This document shows positions 54,099 to 62,650 of a stretch of 64,000 bases of DNA, piece by piece. The stretch covers positions 88,877 to 152,876 of the forward strand of contig JARLIM010000037.1 in assembly GCA_031291725.1 (NCBI GenBank), given 5' to 3'. Source of the DNA: Acetobacteraceae bacterium. GTDB taxonomy: Bacteria; Pseudomonadota; Alphaproteobacteria; Acetobacterales; Acetobacteraceae. The number at the start of each line of letters is the position of its first letter. Within the stretch, counting starts at the first letter, position 1. Under the pieces are notes generated by a model, which was given only the letters and a program-made list of their open reading frames with translations, was not told where the DNA came from and made no database searches. The translations under genes and the position numbers were made by a program.

Positions 54099-55019
54099 AT
54101 GGCAGACATCGAAGATTTCGACAAATACGGCATCATCAACAGCATCGACGACATTACACCCGCAGTCATACGGGCGATGAGCCGCGCCGAAAACCCACGC
54201 CTTCGTGAGGTGATGGAAGCCTTCGTGCGCCACATGCACGCTTTTGTGCGCGAAGTGCGCCCGACGGATGAGGAATTCGAAATCGGCATCGATTTCCTCA
54301 ACGGCATCGGCAAGACCACCACCGACAAATACAATGACGCCATCCTGTTTTCCGATGTGTTTGGCATCTCCACCCTGGTGACGCTGCTCAACAACGGCCT
54401 CGGCGGGCCGATGGAGCCGGCGACCGCGTTGCTCGGGCCGTTCTGGCGTCTGAACACGCCGATTTGCGAACATGGCGCGTCCATCGTTCGCTGCCCGACG
54501 CCGGGGCCTGCGCTGTTTGCCAAGATCAGGTTGATCGACACTGCAGGCACCCCGATCGCCGGCGCCGAGGTCGATGTCTGGCACGCCTCCAGCGTGGGCA
54601 TGTATGACGTGCAGGATCCGGGACAGGTGGAATGGAATTTGCGCGGCAAGTTCTTCACCGATGCCGAAGGCTGCTTCACCTTCCGCTCGATCCGGCCGGT
54701 CGGCTATCCGATCCCGACACACGGCCCGTCCGGCGCGATCCTGCACGCGCAGCATCGCAAGCCGCAGCGCCCGGCGCATATTCATTTCCTGGCCTACAAG
54801 CCTGGCTTCAAAACGTTGATCACCCAGATCTTCCTGGCCGACGATCCCGACCTTGAACGCGATGTCACCTTTGGGGTCACGCCGCAATTGATCGGCAATT
54901 ATGAAAAGCAGACCGGCCCCGCCCCGGACGGCGATGTGACGGGCGAGTGGTACAGCCTGGATCACACGCTGGTCCTGGTTCCTGGTGAGGCCGTGTTGCC
55001 GAAACCGCCAATTGATTGA
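54099..55019 (+). CDS. Intradiol ring-cleavage dioxygenase (hydroxyquinol/catechol 1,2-dioxygenase type)
   Basis: 306 aa. Non-haem Fe(III) enzyme opening catecholic rings between the hydroxyls. An N-terminal helical dimerisation domain (about 1-100) precedes the beta-sandwich. The four iron ligands are visible as Tyr169 (GMYD), Tyr203 (VGYPIP), His227 and His229 (RPAHIHF). The N-terminal domain points to catechol or hydroxyquinol 1,2-dioxygenase, not protocatechuate 3,4-dioxygenase. Exact substrate is not determined. ATG 54099 has AGGGG upstream. First gene of the cluster. Confidence 0.88.
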   Translation: MADIEDFDKYGIINSIDDITPAVIRAMSRAENPRLREVMEAFVRHMHAFVREVRPTDEEFEIGIDFLNGIGKTTTDKYNDAILFSDVFGISTLVTLLNNGLGGPMEPATALLGPFWRLNTPICEHGASIVRCPTPGPALFAKIRLIDTAGTPIAGAEVDVWHASSVGMYDVQDPGQVEWNLRGKFFTDAEGCFTFRSIRPVGYPIPTHGPSGAILHAQHRKPQRPAHIHFLAYKPGFKTLITQIFLADDPDLERDVTFGVTPQLIGNYEKQTGPAPDGDVTGEWYSLDHTLVLVPGEAVLPKPPID

Positions 55020-55048
55020 CGCTCCGTTCCGGGAAAGACCACGCCGCC

Positions 55049-55816
55049 ATGCCAGTTTCGCTGCAAGATAAGGTTGCCGTCATCATTGGCGGTGCCGGGG
55101 GTATCGGTGCCGCCACCGCCAAGGCGATGGCCGATGCGAGGGGGCGGGTGGTGATCACACACCGGCCGGACGCGCCCGGTTCGACCGCCAAATCCGATGA
55201 AGCCGCAGCCATCCTTGCCGGCCTGGCGGGAAGCGGACATCGCGCCTTCCCCGCCGACATCGCCAATTCGGCCACGCTGAACGCCCTGCGTGACAGCGTG
55301 CAGGAGACGTTCGGGCGGGCGGATATTCTGGTCAACACCGCAGGCTTCACCAAGCCGATTGCGCATGACAACCTCGATGCGCTCACCGATGCGTTGATCG
55401 ACGAGATGTTTGCGGTCAATTGGCGCGGCCAGTTCGCCGCCGTGCGCGCCTTCGCGCCGCTGCTCAAGGCGAGCGGCGACGGGCTGATCGTCTCCGTCTC
55501 GTCGATTGCCGGGATGAACGGGGCTGGCTCCTCCATCGTCTATGGCGCAACCAAAGCGGGCATAGACGTGATGACGAAATCCCTCGGTCGGGCGCTGGCG
55601 CCGGAGATCCGGGTGCTTGGCGTCTCGCCGGGTGTGGTGGCCACCGAGTTCGTGCCCGGACGTGGGGCAGAGTTCAACGCCAAAACCGCGGCAACCACGC
55701 CGCTCAAGCGCGTCGCCCAGGCAGAGGACGTGGCCAACGCCATCCTCGCCTGCGCCACGCATCTGACTTTTTCCACCGGCAGCACCATCGTCGTCGATGG
55801 TGGTCGCGCTCTTTAA
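55049..55816 (+). CDS. Short-chain dehydrogenase/reductase
   Basis: 255 aa. NAD(P)-binding GGAGGIGAAT, NTAG, the serine in SVSSIAG and the catalytic YGATK are present. The C terminus STIVVDGGRAL is family-like. Substrate unknown; it lies between the dioxygenase and the BKACE gene, so reduction or oxidation of a ring-cleavage intermediate is plausible. ATG 55049 is used because the longer frame starts with TTG inside the dioxygenase end. Confidence 0.88.
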   Translation: MPVSLQDKVAVIIGGAGGIGAATAKAMADARGRVVITHRPDAPGSTAKSDEAAAILAGLAGSGHRAFPADIANSATLNALRDSVQETFGRADILVNTAGFTKPIAHDNLDALTDALIDEMFAVNWRGQFAAVRAFAPLLKASGDGLIVSVSSIAGMNGAGSSIVYGATKAGIDVMTKSLGRALAPEIRVLGVSPGVVATEFVPGRGAEFNAKTAATTPLKRVAQAEDVANAILACATHLTFSTGSTIVVDGGRAL

Positions 55817-55837
55817 GAAGCAAGAAAGAACATCGAC

Positions 55838-56737
55838 ATGCGCGCACCTCTGAACAAGGTCTTCATCACAGCCGCCGTCACCGGCAACCTCACCCTCCCC
55901 TCGGCCACACCTTACCTGCCGATCACCCCGGAACAGATCGCCGATGCGTGTCTGGGCGCGGCCGAAGCGGGGGCAGCGGTGACGCATATCCATGTGCGCG
56001 ATCCGGAAACCGGCATGCCGTCGATGAAGCTGGAATATTATCAGGATGTGATTGCCCGCATCCGCGCCAAGAACACCCAACTGATCATCAACATCACCAC
56101 CGGCCCTGGCGGCCGCTTCGTGCCCGATGAGAACGACCCGAAGATGTTCGCGCCGGGCACCACGCTGATGAACCCGGAAGAACGCGCAGCCCACATCACC
56201 GCGTTGAAGCCGGATATCGCCACGCTCGATCTGAACACGATGAATTCCGGCAAGCAGGTGGTGATGAACACCCCCGGCAATGCGCGGCGGATGGCGCGCG
56301 TGATCAACGCGGCCGGCGCCAAGCCCGAAATCGAGTTGTTCGACAGCGGCGACATCGCGATGATGCTCGACATGGTCAAGGACGGCTCGCTGACCGGCCC
56401 GCTGCTGACCAGCTTCGTCATGGGCGTGCCTTACGGCTTCCAGGTCAGCCCCGAGACAGTGCTCTACGCCCGCAACCTGCTGCCACAGGACGCCCAATTC
56501 ACCGCCATCGGCATTGGCCGCACGGTGTTCTCGGGTGTGGCGATGTCCTATCTCGCCGGCGGCCATATCCGCGTCGGCCTGGAAGACGGCGTGTATCTGA
56601 CCCGTGGCGTGCTGGCCGAAAGCAATGCGGCGATGGTCGAGAAGGCCCGCCGGATTGTGGAGGATCTGGGCGGCCAGATCATGACCTCACGCGAAGCCCG
56701 TGACGCGATCGGCCTGCCGACACGTTTGGCGGATTGA
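55838..56737 (+). CDS. Beta-keto acid cleavage enzyme (BKACE, DUF849)
   Basis: 299 aa TIM barrel. The family cleaves beta-keto acids with acetyl-CoA, giving a CoA ester and acetoacetate. Zinc-binding His50 and His52 are in THIHVRD, and GLEDG near the C terminus contributes the Glu. ITTGPGG, LDLNTMNSG and GIGRTVFSG are conserved. In this cluster it could split a beta-keto acid produced from ring cleavage, bypassing a CoA transferase/thiolase pair; that is inference. Confidence 0.88.
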   Translation: MRAPLNKVFITAAVTGNLTLPSATPYLPITPEQIADACLGAAEAGAAVTHIHVRDPETGMPSMKLEYYQDVIARIRAKNTQLIINITTGPGGRFVPDENDPKMFAPGTTLMNPEERAAHITALKPDIATLDLNTMNSGKQVVMNTPGNARRMARVINAAGAKPEIELFDSGDIAMMLDMVKDGSLTGPLLTSFVMGVPYGFQVSPETVLYARNLLPQDAQFTAIGIGRTVFSGVAMSYLAGGHIRVGLEDGVYLTRGVLAESNAAMVEKARRIVEDLGGQIMTSREARDAIGLPTRLAD

Positions 56738-56741
56738 TCCC

Positions 56742-57749
56742 ATGTCGCACGGTGCGGGGGCAATGGAAGCGACATGTCTGCGTCTGGCCGCCAAGGCCGC
56801 AACCGCCGAGGAGGTTCGCCCCTCGGTGGAGCGGCTCTGGCTGCAACGCGGGCCGAATGACGTTCTGATCGACATCAAGGCGGCCGCCGTCAATCCGTCA
56901 GACGTCAAGGCGGCGATCGGCATGATGCCCTATGCCGTCTTCCCGCGCACGCCGGGGCGGGATTATGCCGGCGTGGTGATCGATGGTCCGGCGGAGATGA
57001 TCGGCTGGGAGGTGTTCGGCTCCTCCGGCGATCTCGGCATCAGGCGCGATGGCACGCATGCCACGCATCTGGTCGTCGAGGCCGATGCGGTGGTGCGTAA
57101 ACCGGGCAATATCTCGCTCGCCGAAGCCGCCGGGATCGGGGTGCCGTTCGTAACCGCCATTGAGGGGTTCCGGCGGGCGGGCATGCCGAAAGCCGGCGAT
57201 CGCGTTCTGATCATGGGCCTCAACGGCAAGGTTGGGCAGGCGGCGGCGCAGATCGCCTCCTGGTGCGGGGCGCAGGTGATCGGCGTGGTGCGTCGCGATG
57301 AGCCCTATGCCGGGCACGCCTCGGCGCCGGTGCAGGTGATCGATTCCTCCGCGGTCAACGTGGCCGAGGCGGTGCGGGCGCTGACGGATGGGCGGGGAGC
57401 GGATATCGTCTTCAACACCGTCGGCGACCCCTATTATCAGGATGCGCATGAATCGACCGCCAAACTCGGGCGGCAGATTCTGATCGCGGCGGTTAACAAG
57501 ATCGTGCAGTTCAACATCTTCGAATTCTATCGCGGTCGGCACAGCTATTATGGCATCGACACGCTGGCGCTGTCCTCGGTGGAGACCGGTGAGGCGCTGC
57601 GCTCGTTGGAGGCCGGTTTTGCCAGTGGCGCATTGCGGCCGTTCCCGATCATGCCGGGCGCGGTCTACGCCTTGCGGGATGCGGCGAATGCCTATGTGGC
57701 GGTTCTGGGTTCGTCGCGGGATAGGGTGATCCTCGATCCGGCAAAATAA
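56742..57749 (+). CDS. Quinone oxidoreductase-like alcohol dehydrogenase family protein
   Basis: 335 aa of the zinc-free MDR family. GRDYAGVV, the nucleotide-binding region VLIMGLNGKVGQAAAQIA, and the catalytic-domain layout are seen. The glycine-rich loop GLNGKVG departs from the usual GAAGGVG. ATG 56742 follows the BKACE stop closely; an ATG at 56763 is also possible. Likely acts on a pathway enone or quinone. Confidence 0.82.
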   Translation: MSHGAGAMEATCLRLAAKAATAEEVRPSVERLWLQRGPNDVLIDIKAAAVNPSDVKAAIGMMPYAVFPRTPGRDYAGVVIDGPAEMIGWEVFGSSGDLGIRRDGTHATHLVVEADAVVRKPGNISLAEAAGIGVPFVTAIEGFRRAGMPKAGDRVLIMGLNGKVGQAAAQIASWCGAQVIGVVRRDEPYAGHASAPVQVIDSSAVNVAEAVRALTDGRGADIVFNTVGDPYYQDAHESTAKLGRQILIAAVNKIVQFNIFEFYRGRHSYYGIDTLALSSVETGEALRSLEAGFASGALRPFPIMPGAVYALRDAANAYVAVLGSSRDRVILDPAK

Positions 57750-57780
57750 GAACGACTATTCCTGGGGAGGAAATCAACCA

Positions 57781-58788
57781 ATGAAGCAATTCCTGCGCAC
57801 GGCAATCGCCGTGTTGGCTTTGGGCGTGGGTGCCGCACAGGCGCAAACACCTCAGGCGCAAACGCCGGTGAAGATCGGCATCGGCTTCGGCGTGGGCTTC
57901 CTGCCGCTGTATGTCGCCGATGAGATGCATCTGATCGAAAAGCACGCCGCCGCCGTCGGGTTGACTATCGCGCCCACCTACCCCCGCTTCTCCGGCTCCG
58001 GCGCGATGCAGGATGCGGTGTTGTCCGGTGCCATCGACATGGGCGTCTATGGTATCGGCGCGATGCTGATCGCCTGGGACAAGGCGCATGGCACGCCGAA
58101 CCAGATCATCGGCATCGCGGGCGTGAACTCCACCCCGCTGGTGCTGGTGACCAACAAGCCCGAGGTGAAAGACATCGACGATCTGGCACAGGGCGATAAA
58201 ATCTCGATGCCCGCGCTGATCAGCCCGCAAATGTATGCGCTGCAGATGATCGCCGAAAAACGCTTCGGCACCGGCAAGCAGGATGCGTGGCGCACCAAGG
58301 TGGTGGCATTGCCGCATCCGGAATCGGTGAACTCGCTGCTCACCGGTGCCACCGAGGTCAAGGCGTATTTCTCCACCCCGCCCTTTACCAAGATCGTGCT
58401 CGACAGCGGCAAGACCCACGTCATTGCCACGTCGGAAGACGCCTTCGGTGGCCGTTCCACCTTCCTGGCGCTGGCCGCGACCAAACGCTACCTCGACGCC
58501 AATCCGAAAATGGCCGCCGTGATGGTGGGGGCACTTCAGGAGGCTGGCGACTTCATCCGCGCCCACCCCGATCAGGCAGCGGCAATTTACCTCAAGGCGG
58601 AACCGTCGAAATTTCTCGATCAAGCGGGGGTGACGGCGATGCTGAAAGAGGAACATGGCGATTTCGGCCTGGAAGTCAGCGGTGTGAAGACGCTGGCCGA
58701 TTTCATGGGCCGCCTGGGTCAATTGAAGCGCATTCCGACGTCGGCAAATGACGTGTTCACCCCGATTGCCGGTGTGAAGAGCAATTGA
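57781..58788 (+). CDS. Periplasmic substrate-binding protein of the NMT1/SsuA type (orphan)
   Basis: 335 aa. Clear signal peptide (MKQFLRTAIAVLALGVGAAQAQ), then KIGIGFGVGFLPLYVADEM as in NitT/TauT/SsuA binding proteins. GGAGG precedes the ATG. The usual permease and ATPase genes are missing: the next element is the B12 riboswitch. It may capture the substrate of the dioxygenase cluster and use a transporter encoded elsewhere. Confidence 0.87.
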   Translation: MKQFLRTAIAVLALGVGAAQAQTPQAQTPVKIGIGFGVGFLPLYVADEMHLIEKHAAAVGLTIAPTYPRFSGSGAMQDAVLSGAIDMGVYGIGAMLIAWDKAHGTPNQIIGIAGVNSTPLVLVTNKPEVKDIDDLAQGDKISMPALISPQMYALQMIAEKRFGTGKQDAWRTKVVALPHPESVNSLLTGATEVKAYFSTPPFTKIVLDSGKTHVIATSEDAFGGRSTFLALAATKRYLDANPKMAAVMVGALQEAGDFIRAHPDQAAAIYLKAEPSKFLDQAGVTAMLKEEHGDFGLEVSGVKTLADFMGRLGQLKRIPTSANDVFTPIAGVKSN

Positions 58789-58879
58789 TCCGCGGCAGGG
58801 GTGGATCGGCGCAGAGCAGGTTCACCCCTCATCCTGTCGCACCGGCTTGCAATGCTGTAACGATCGGCATAGCCTGATC

Positions 58880-59045
58880 GGCGATGGTTCTCCGAGAGGA
58901 GATGAAAAGGGAACACGGTGCGAAGCCGTGGCTGCCCCCGCAACTGTCAGCGGCGAGTTTTGTGCCACAAGGCCACTGGGAATCTCCTGGGAAGGCGGCG
59001 CAGGGCGGCAACCCGCGAGCCAGGAGACCTGCCATCAGCCGTGGT
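58880..59045 (+). ncRNA. Cobalamin (AdoCbl/B12) riboswitch
   Basis: Conserved core elements appear in order: GGAACACGGTGCGAAGCCGTG (core helix region, about 58910-58930), GCTGCCCCCGCAACTGT, GGCCACTGGG, a GGAAGGCGG stretch, and the B12 box AGCCAGGAGACCTGCC (59018-59033). It precedes the TonB receptor gene by about 110 nt, leaving room for an expression platform. There, CGGGG and CCCCG (59065-59077) can pair; no T-run is present, so control of translation is more likely than termination. Confidence 0.95.
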
Positions 59046-59153
59046 CATTTGCGGACAAGCTGGGCGGGGGTGCCCCGGTGAGAAAAAAGAGCGGTGCCCA
59101 CGCATCGATTTTGGCTCTCTGTCCGGCGTGACGTGCAAGTTGAGAGCCGTCCT

Positions 59154-61097
59154 GTGTCAAAATTTCACGCATTCTCATGTCACCTTGGCGTGGCATCGCT
59201 GTTTCTGGCCATCGCCGCACCGGCATGTGCGGCCGATCCGCAGCCGATCCAAATCACCTTGGACGACCTGATCGTCACGGCCACCCGCATCCCCACGCCG
59301 CAAGATCAGGTGGCCAGTTCGGTGACGGTGATCACCGCCGCGGATATCGCACGGCGGCAATTGCGCACCCTGCCGGATGTGTTGAACAGCGTGCCCGGCT
59401 TGAACGTTGTGCAAAGTGGTGGCCCAGGTGCGAATACGTCTATTTTCATGCGCGGGACGAACTCCAACCACGTCAAAGTGCTCATCGACGGCATCGACGT
59501 TTCTGACCCGTCCACCCCGAGCGGCGCATTTGATTTTTCGCAAATCCTGGCAAGCGACATCTCGCGGGTTGAAGTGCTGCGTGGGCCGCAGGGCGCGCTC
59601 TATGGCTCGGACGCCATCGGTGGGGTGATCAGCATCACCACGCTGCGTCATAAAGGCGAAACAACGCAGGCAGCCTTGAGTGCCGAGGCTGGCTCATTTG
59701 CCACTTTCAACCAAACGGCTTCCATCGGCGGCGGCGTGGAGCGGTTCGATTACGATCTGAGCTATACGCATGTGCATTCCGGCGCAACCGACGTCACCCC
59801 ACCCGCCTTGGTGGTGCCGGGCCGCACCACCAAACCGGAAAGCATCGACAATCAAACCGTCGCCACACGGCTGGGGGCGCAATTGACCGAGAACGTCGAT
59901 GCCGGTGTGGTGGTCCGCTACGTTCATTCTGACCTCCTCTCCACCGCCGACGACACCATCGGGCCGGAATCCCTGCGCACGACGAGCGACAACAAGGATC
60001 TCTTCACGCGCGTGACGCTGCATCACGAAACCACAGACGAGACGTTCGATCAGACGCTCGGCTTGGGCTACACGCAGTATGACCGCGCGATCACCGATCC
60101 GAATGCCACTCCGGTTGTGCCCAGCACCTATCACAGCGAACGCACCAAGCTCGATTGGCTGGGCAATTACCGCGTGCTCGAAGGCGAGACGGTGTCTCTC
60201 GGTGCGGAGGCTGAGCGGGAGTTATTCAACAACTCTAACCCGCTCAGCGCCCATCAAACCGAAACAGCCGGCTTCGTGCAGCTGCAATCCGCCATCGGCG
60301 AACATGTCTTCGACACGCTCAGCCTGCGCCTGGACGATTACAGCACCTTCGGCAGCAAGATGACATGGCGGGTGGCGCCGGTGGTGATAGTGCCGGTGAC
60401 GCGAACCAAGCTCAAATTCACCTACGGCACCGCCTTCAAAGTGCCGACCTTGGATGAGTTGTATGACAGCTATCCGGCCTGGGGCTTTTATGCCAATCCC
60501 AACCTGAAGCCAGAGACCAGCACCGGCATCGATGCCGGGTTCGAACAGCCCGTGCCGGGGACGGATATTCGGGTCAGTGCAACCTATTTCCACAACGACA
60601 TCAAAAATCTGATCGACTACAATGACACCTTCACCAGCGAGATCAATGTGGGGCGGGCGACCACGCAGGGGGTGGAGGGTATCGTCACCTGGGAGCCGAG
60701 CAAGCGGTTGACCGCATCGGCGAACTACACCTTCACCCAAGCGCGCAATGACATTCTGCATCAAGCCCTCTTGCGTCGCCCGAAAAACAAGGCAAGCCTG
60801 GAGGCGAATTGGCGTGTGACGGACACACTCACGCTCAGCACCGCCATTCTCTACACCGGCAGCTGGATCGATGTGGCACGGTCGGGCTATCCTTCGGGCA
60901 TTGTGACCGGCGATTACGTGACGGCCAATGTGGCGATGTCCTATGATCTCGGACATGGGCTGGAGGCATATGGCCGCGTGACGAATCTGACCGACCGTCG
61001 GTATCAGGATCCGCTGGGCTATCTCAATCCCGGCATCGGCGTGTTTGCCGGGTTGCGGGCAAAATTCGATGCCAAACAACTTGGCTTGGCGCGTTAG
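59154..61097 (+). CDS. btuB: TonB-dependent outer-membrane receptor, BtuB-like
   Basis: 647 aa. A signal peptide (SKFHAFSCHLGVASLFLAIAAPACA) precedes the TonB box region LDDLIVTATRIP, a plug domain (VEVLRGPQGALYGSDAIGG) and a 22-strand barrel ending hydrophobic-aromatic. The upstream cobalamin riboswitch points to vitamin B12 or another cobamide as cargo. GTG 59154 is chosen because it opens the signal peptide and has GAGAG before it; the frame is open back to a GTG at 59094. Confidence 0.88.
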   Translation: MSKFHAFSCHLGVASLFLAIAAPACAADPQPIQITLDDLIVTATRIPTPQDQVASSVTVITAADIARRQLRTLPDVLNSVPGLNVVQSGGPGANTSIFMRGTNSNHVKVLIDGIDVSDPSTPSGAFDFSQILASDISRVEVLRGPQGALYGSDAIGGVISITTLRHKGETTQAALSAEAGSFATFNQTASIGGGVERFDYDLSYTHVHSGATDVTPPALVVPGRTTKPESIDNQTVATRLGAQLTENVDAGVVVRYVHSDLLSTADDTIGPESLRTTSDNKDLFTRVTLHHETTDETFDQTLGLGYTQYDRAITDPNATPVVPSTYHSERTKLDWLGNYRVLEGETVSLGAEAERELFNNSNPLSAHQTETAGFVQLQSAIGEHVFDTLSLRLDDYSTFGSKMTWRVAPVVIVPVTRTKLKFTYGTAFKVPTLDELYDSYPAWGFYANPNLKPETSTGIDAGFEQPVPGTDIRVSATYFHNDIKNLIDYNDTFTSEINVGRATTQGVEGIVTWEPSKRLTASANYTFTQARNDILHQALLRRPKNKASLEANWRVTDTLTLSTAILYTGSWIDVARSGYPSGIVTGDYVTANVAMSYDLGHGLEAYGRVTNLTDRRYQDPLGYLNPGIGVFAGLRAKFDAKQLGLAR

Positions 61098-61105
61098 GCA
61101 AGGAG

Positions 61106-61642
61106 ATGAGCAAGATGACAAATCGATCGAACATGGTGTGGGCCGCCGTGCTGGTGGCCGCCAGCCTGATCTGCACACTCGGCTTTGCCTGTGTCACGCC
61201 GCTGGCGGGCATTGCGGCCGTGGCGGTGCTGACAATGCCTCGGCGCGCGGCGCTGATGGCGACAATTGCGGTATGGCTGATCAATCAGGCGATAGGCTTC
61301 TTGCTGCTTGATTATCCGCACACCGCCAATGCCTATGCATGGGGTGCCATGCTGGGTGTGGCCACGCTGGGCGCCTTTGCGGTGGCCAGCCTGATCGACC
61401 ACGCCAAGCTCCATGTGGCATGGCGCGCCATGGCATCGGTGCTGGCGGGTTTTGCGGTGTTCGAAATCGCGCTCTACCTCGCTTCCATCGCGGCCCTGGG
61501 TGGAATGGACGGCTATGCAACGTCCATCATTGTCCGCGTCGGTCTGATCAACGCGGCAAGCGCTGCGGTTTTGCTGCTGCTGCGTCAGGTGACTTTCACC
61601 AATCGCCCGGCCGCCGCCATCCCGGCGGTACATCGGGTGTGA
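61106..61642 (+). CDS. B12-regulon integral membrane protein, unassigned
   Basis: 178 aa with five to six hydrophobic segments. The first (VWAAVLVAASLICTLGFACVTPLAG) holds Cys23 and Cys29. A conserved-looking loop NQAIGFLLLDYP follows the second. It starts 9 nt after the TonB receptor, so it is under the same riboswitch. No BtuC, BtuD or BtuF gene is in the window. The size and topology would fit a small B12 permease such as an ECF-type S-component or BtuM-like protein, but it was not recognised as either. Confidence 0.7.
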   Translation: MSKMTNRSNMVWAAVLVAASLICTLGFACVTPLAGIAAVAVLTMPRRAALMATIAVWLINQAIGFLLLDYPHTANAYAWGAMLGVATLGAFAVASLIDHAKLHVAWRAMASVLAGFAVFEIALYLASIAALGGMDGYATSIIVRVGLINAASAAVLLLLRQVTFTNRPAAAIPAVHRV

Positions 61643-61652
61643 GCACGGCGTC

Positions 61653-62600
61653 TCATCGGTCGCAATGTGCCGCACGGAAGCTTGCCTCAAGCCCAGCCTG
61701 AGGCAGGTTCCGACCGATGACGACCAGAAAACTGCCCTCGCCAGGATCGGCCGCCATCGGCAGTGGGTGCGGCGGATGCACCATATGATGCACCGCCTGC
61801 ATCGCCACTGGCCGGCTGGCACCGCGTAGGCGCAGCACGCCCTTGATGCGCAGAATGTCGGCGCCGCGCAGCGACAGCACCGAGCAGCACCAGCGCCGCA
61901 CGCTGTCCCATTGCAATTCCCCGGCCCGCAGCAGCACCGACGAGATCTCGCCATGCGAGGTTGCCACGGCGTGAAAATCCAGCGCCAGCGCCGCACGGCC
62001 CACGCCGAAGACATCCTCGGCCGTCACCTCCGCCACCGGCCTTGTCGCCGCCCGCGGATTGAGCAGGCGCAACATGCGCGCCGCCTCGGCACATTGCGCA
62101 GCGCTGGCAAGATCGGCCTTGGTCAGCAGCACCCGATCGGCAAACGCCACCTGATGCCGCGCCGCCGCGTGCTCGGCCAGTTGCTGCGGCAGGTTCAGCG
62201 CATCTGCCGTGGTCACGATGGCATCCAGGCGGCAATGCTCGCCCGAGTCCACAATGCTCTGCGCCACCGGCGCCGGGTCGGCCAGCCCGGTTGTCTCGAT
62301 GGCGATGCGCGAGAACCAGGGCACGTCCCCGCTGGCCCGACGTGCGAACAGATCGCGCAACGTGTCGGCGATGTCGCCGCGCACGGTGCAGCAGATGCAG
62401 CCATTCTTCAGCAACACCGCATCCTCAATCGCCTGCTCGATCAGCAGATGATCCAGCCCGATCTCGCCGAACTCATTCACAATCACCGCCGTATCCGCCA
62501 ATTCCGGCAGACGCAGCAGGCGGTTGAGCAGCGTGGTTTTGCCGCTGCCGAGAAAGCCGGTCAGAATCGTCACCGGGACCATGTGCTGCTCTTGACTCAT
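61653..62600 (-). CDS. CobW/COG0523 G3E-family GTPase (metallochaperone type)
   Basis: 315 aa. Walker A GFLGSGKTT (residues 15-23), the metal-binding CICC (68-71), NEFGEIGLD, and LTKADLAS for guanine specificity. A C-terminal CobW domain of about 90 residues ends the protein. Family members deliver zinc or cobalt; proximity to the B12 genes suggests CobW-like cobalt handling, but it is convergent with them and not under the riboswitch. A second possible start is the Met seven residues in. Confidence 0.88.
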   Translation of the reverse strand: MSQEQHMVPVTILTGFLGSGKTTLLNRLLRLPELADTAVIVNEFGEIGLDHLLIEQAIEDAVLLKNGCICCTVRGDIADTLRDLFARRASGDVPWFSRIAIETTGLADPAPVAQSIVDSGEHCRLDAIVTTADALNLPQQLAEHAAARHQVAFADRVLLTKADLASAAQCAEAARMLRLLNPRAATRPVAEVTAEDVFGVGRAALALDFHAVATSHGEISSVLLRAGELQWDSVRRWCCSVLSLRGADILRIKGVLRLRGASRPVAMQAVHHMVHPPHPLPMAADPGEGSFLVVIGRNLPQAGLEASFRAAHCDR

Positions 62601-62650
62601 CGTCCCTCACGCGGCGTGATCGCTCTATAAATAAGGCGAGGAAAACCGTC

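Noticed and set aside
54962..56566. 534-codon minus-strand frame across the SDR and BKACE genes
   Set aside because: Runs antisense through two well-supported genes; low-complexity His/Gly/Arg composition.
59065..59077. Intrinsic terminator as expression platform of the B12 riboswitch
   Set aside because: The CGGGG/CCCCG stem is short and is followed by A, not T, so termination is not supported.
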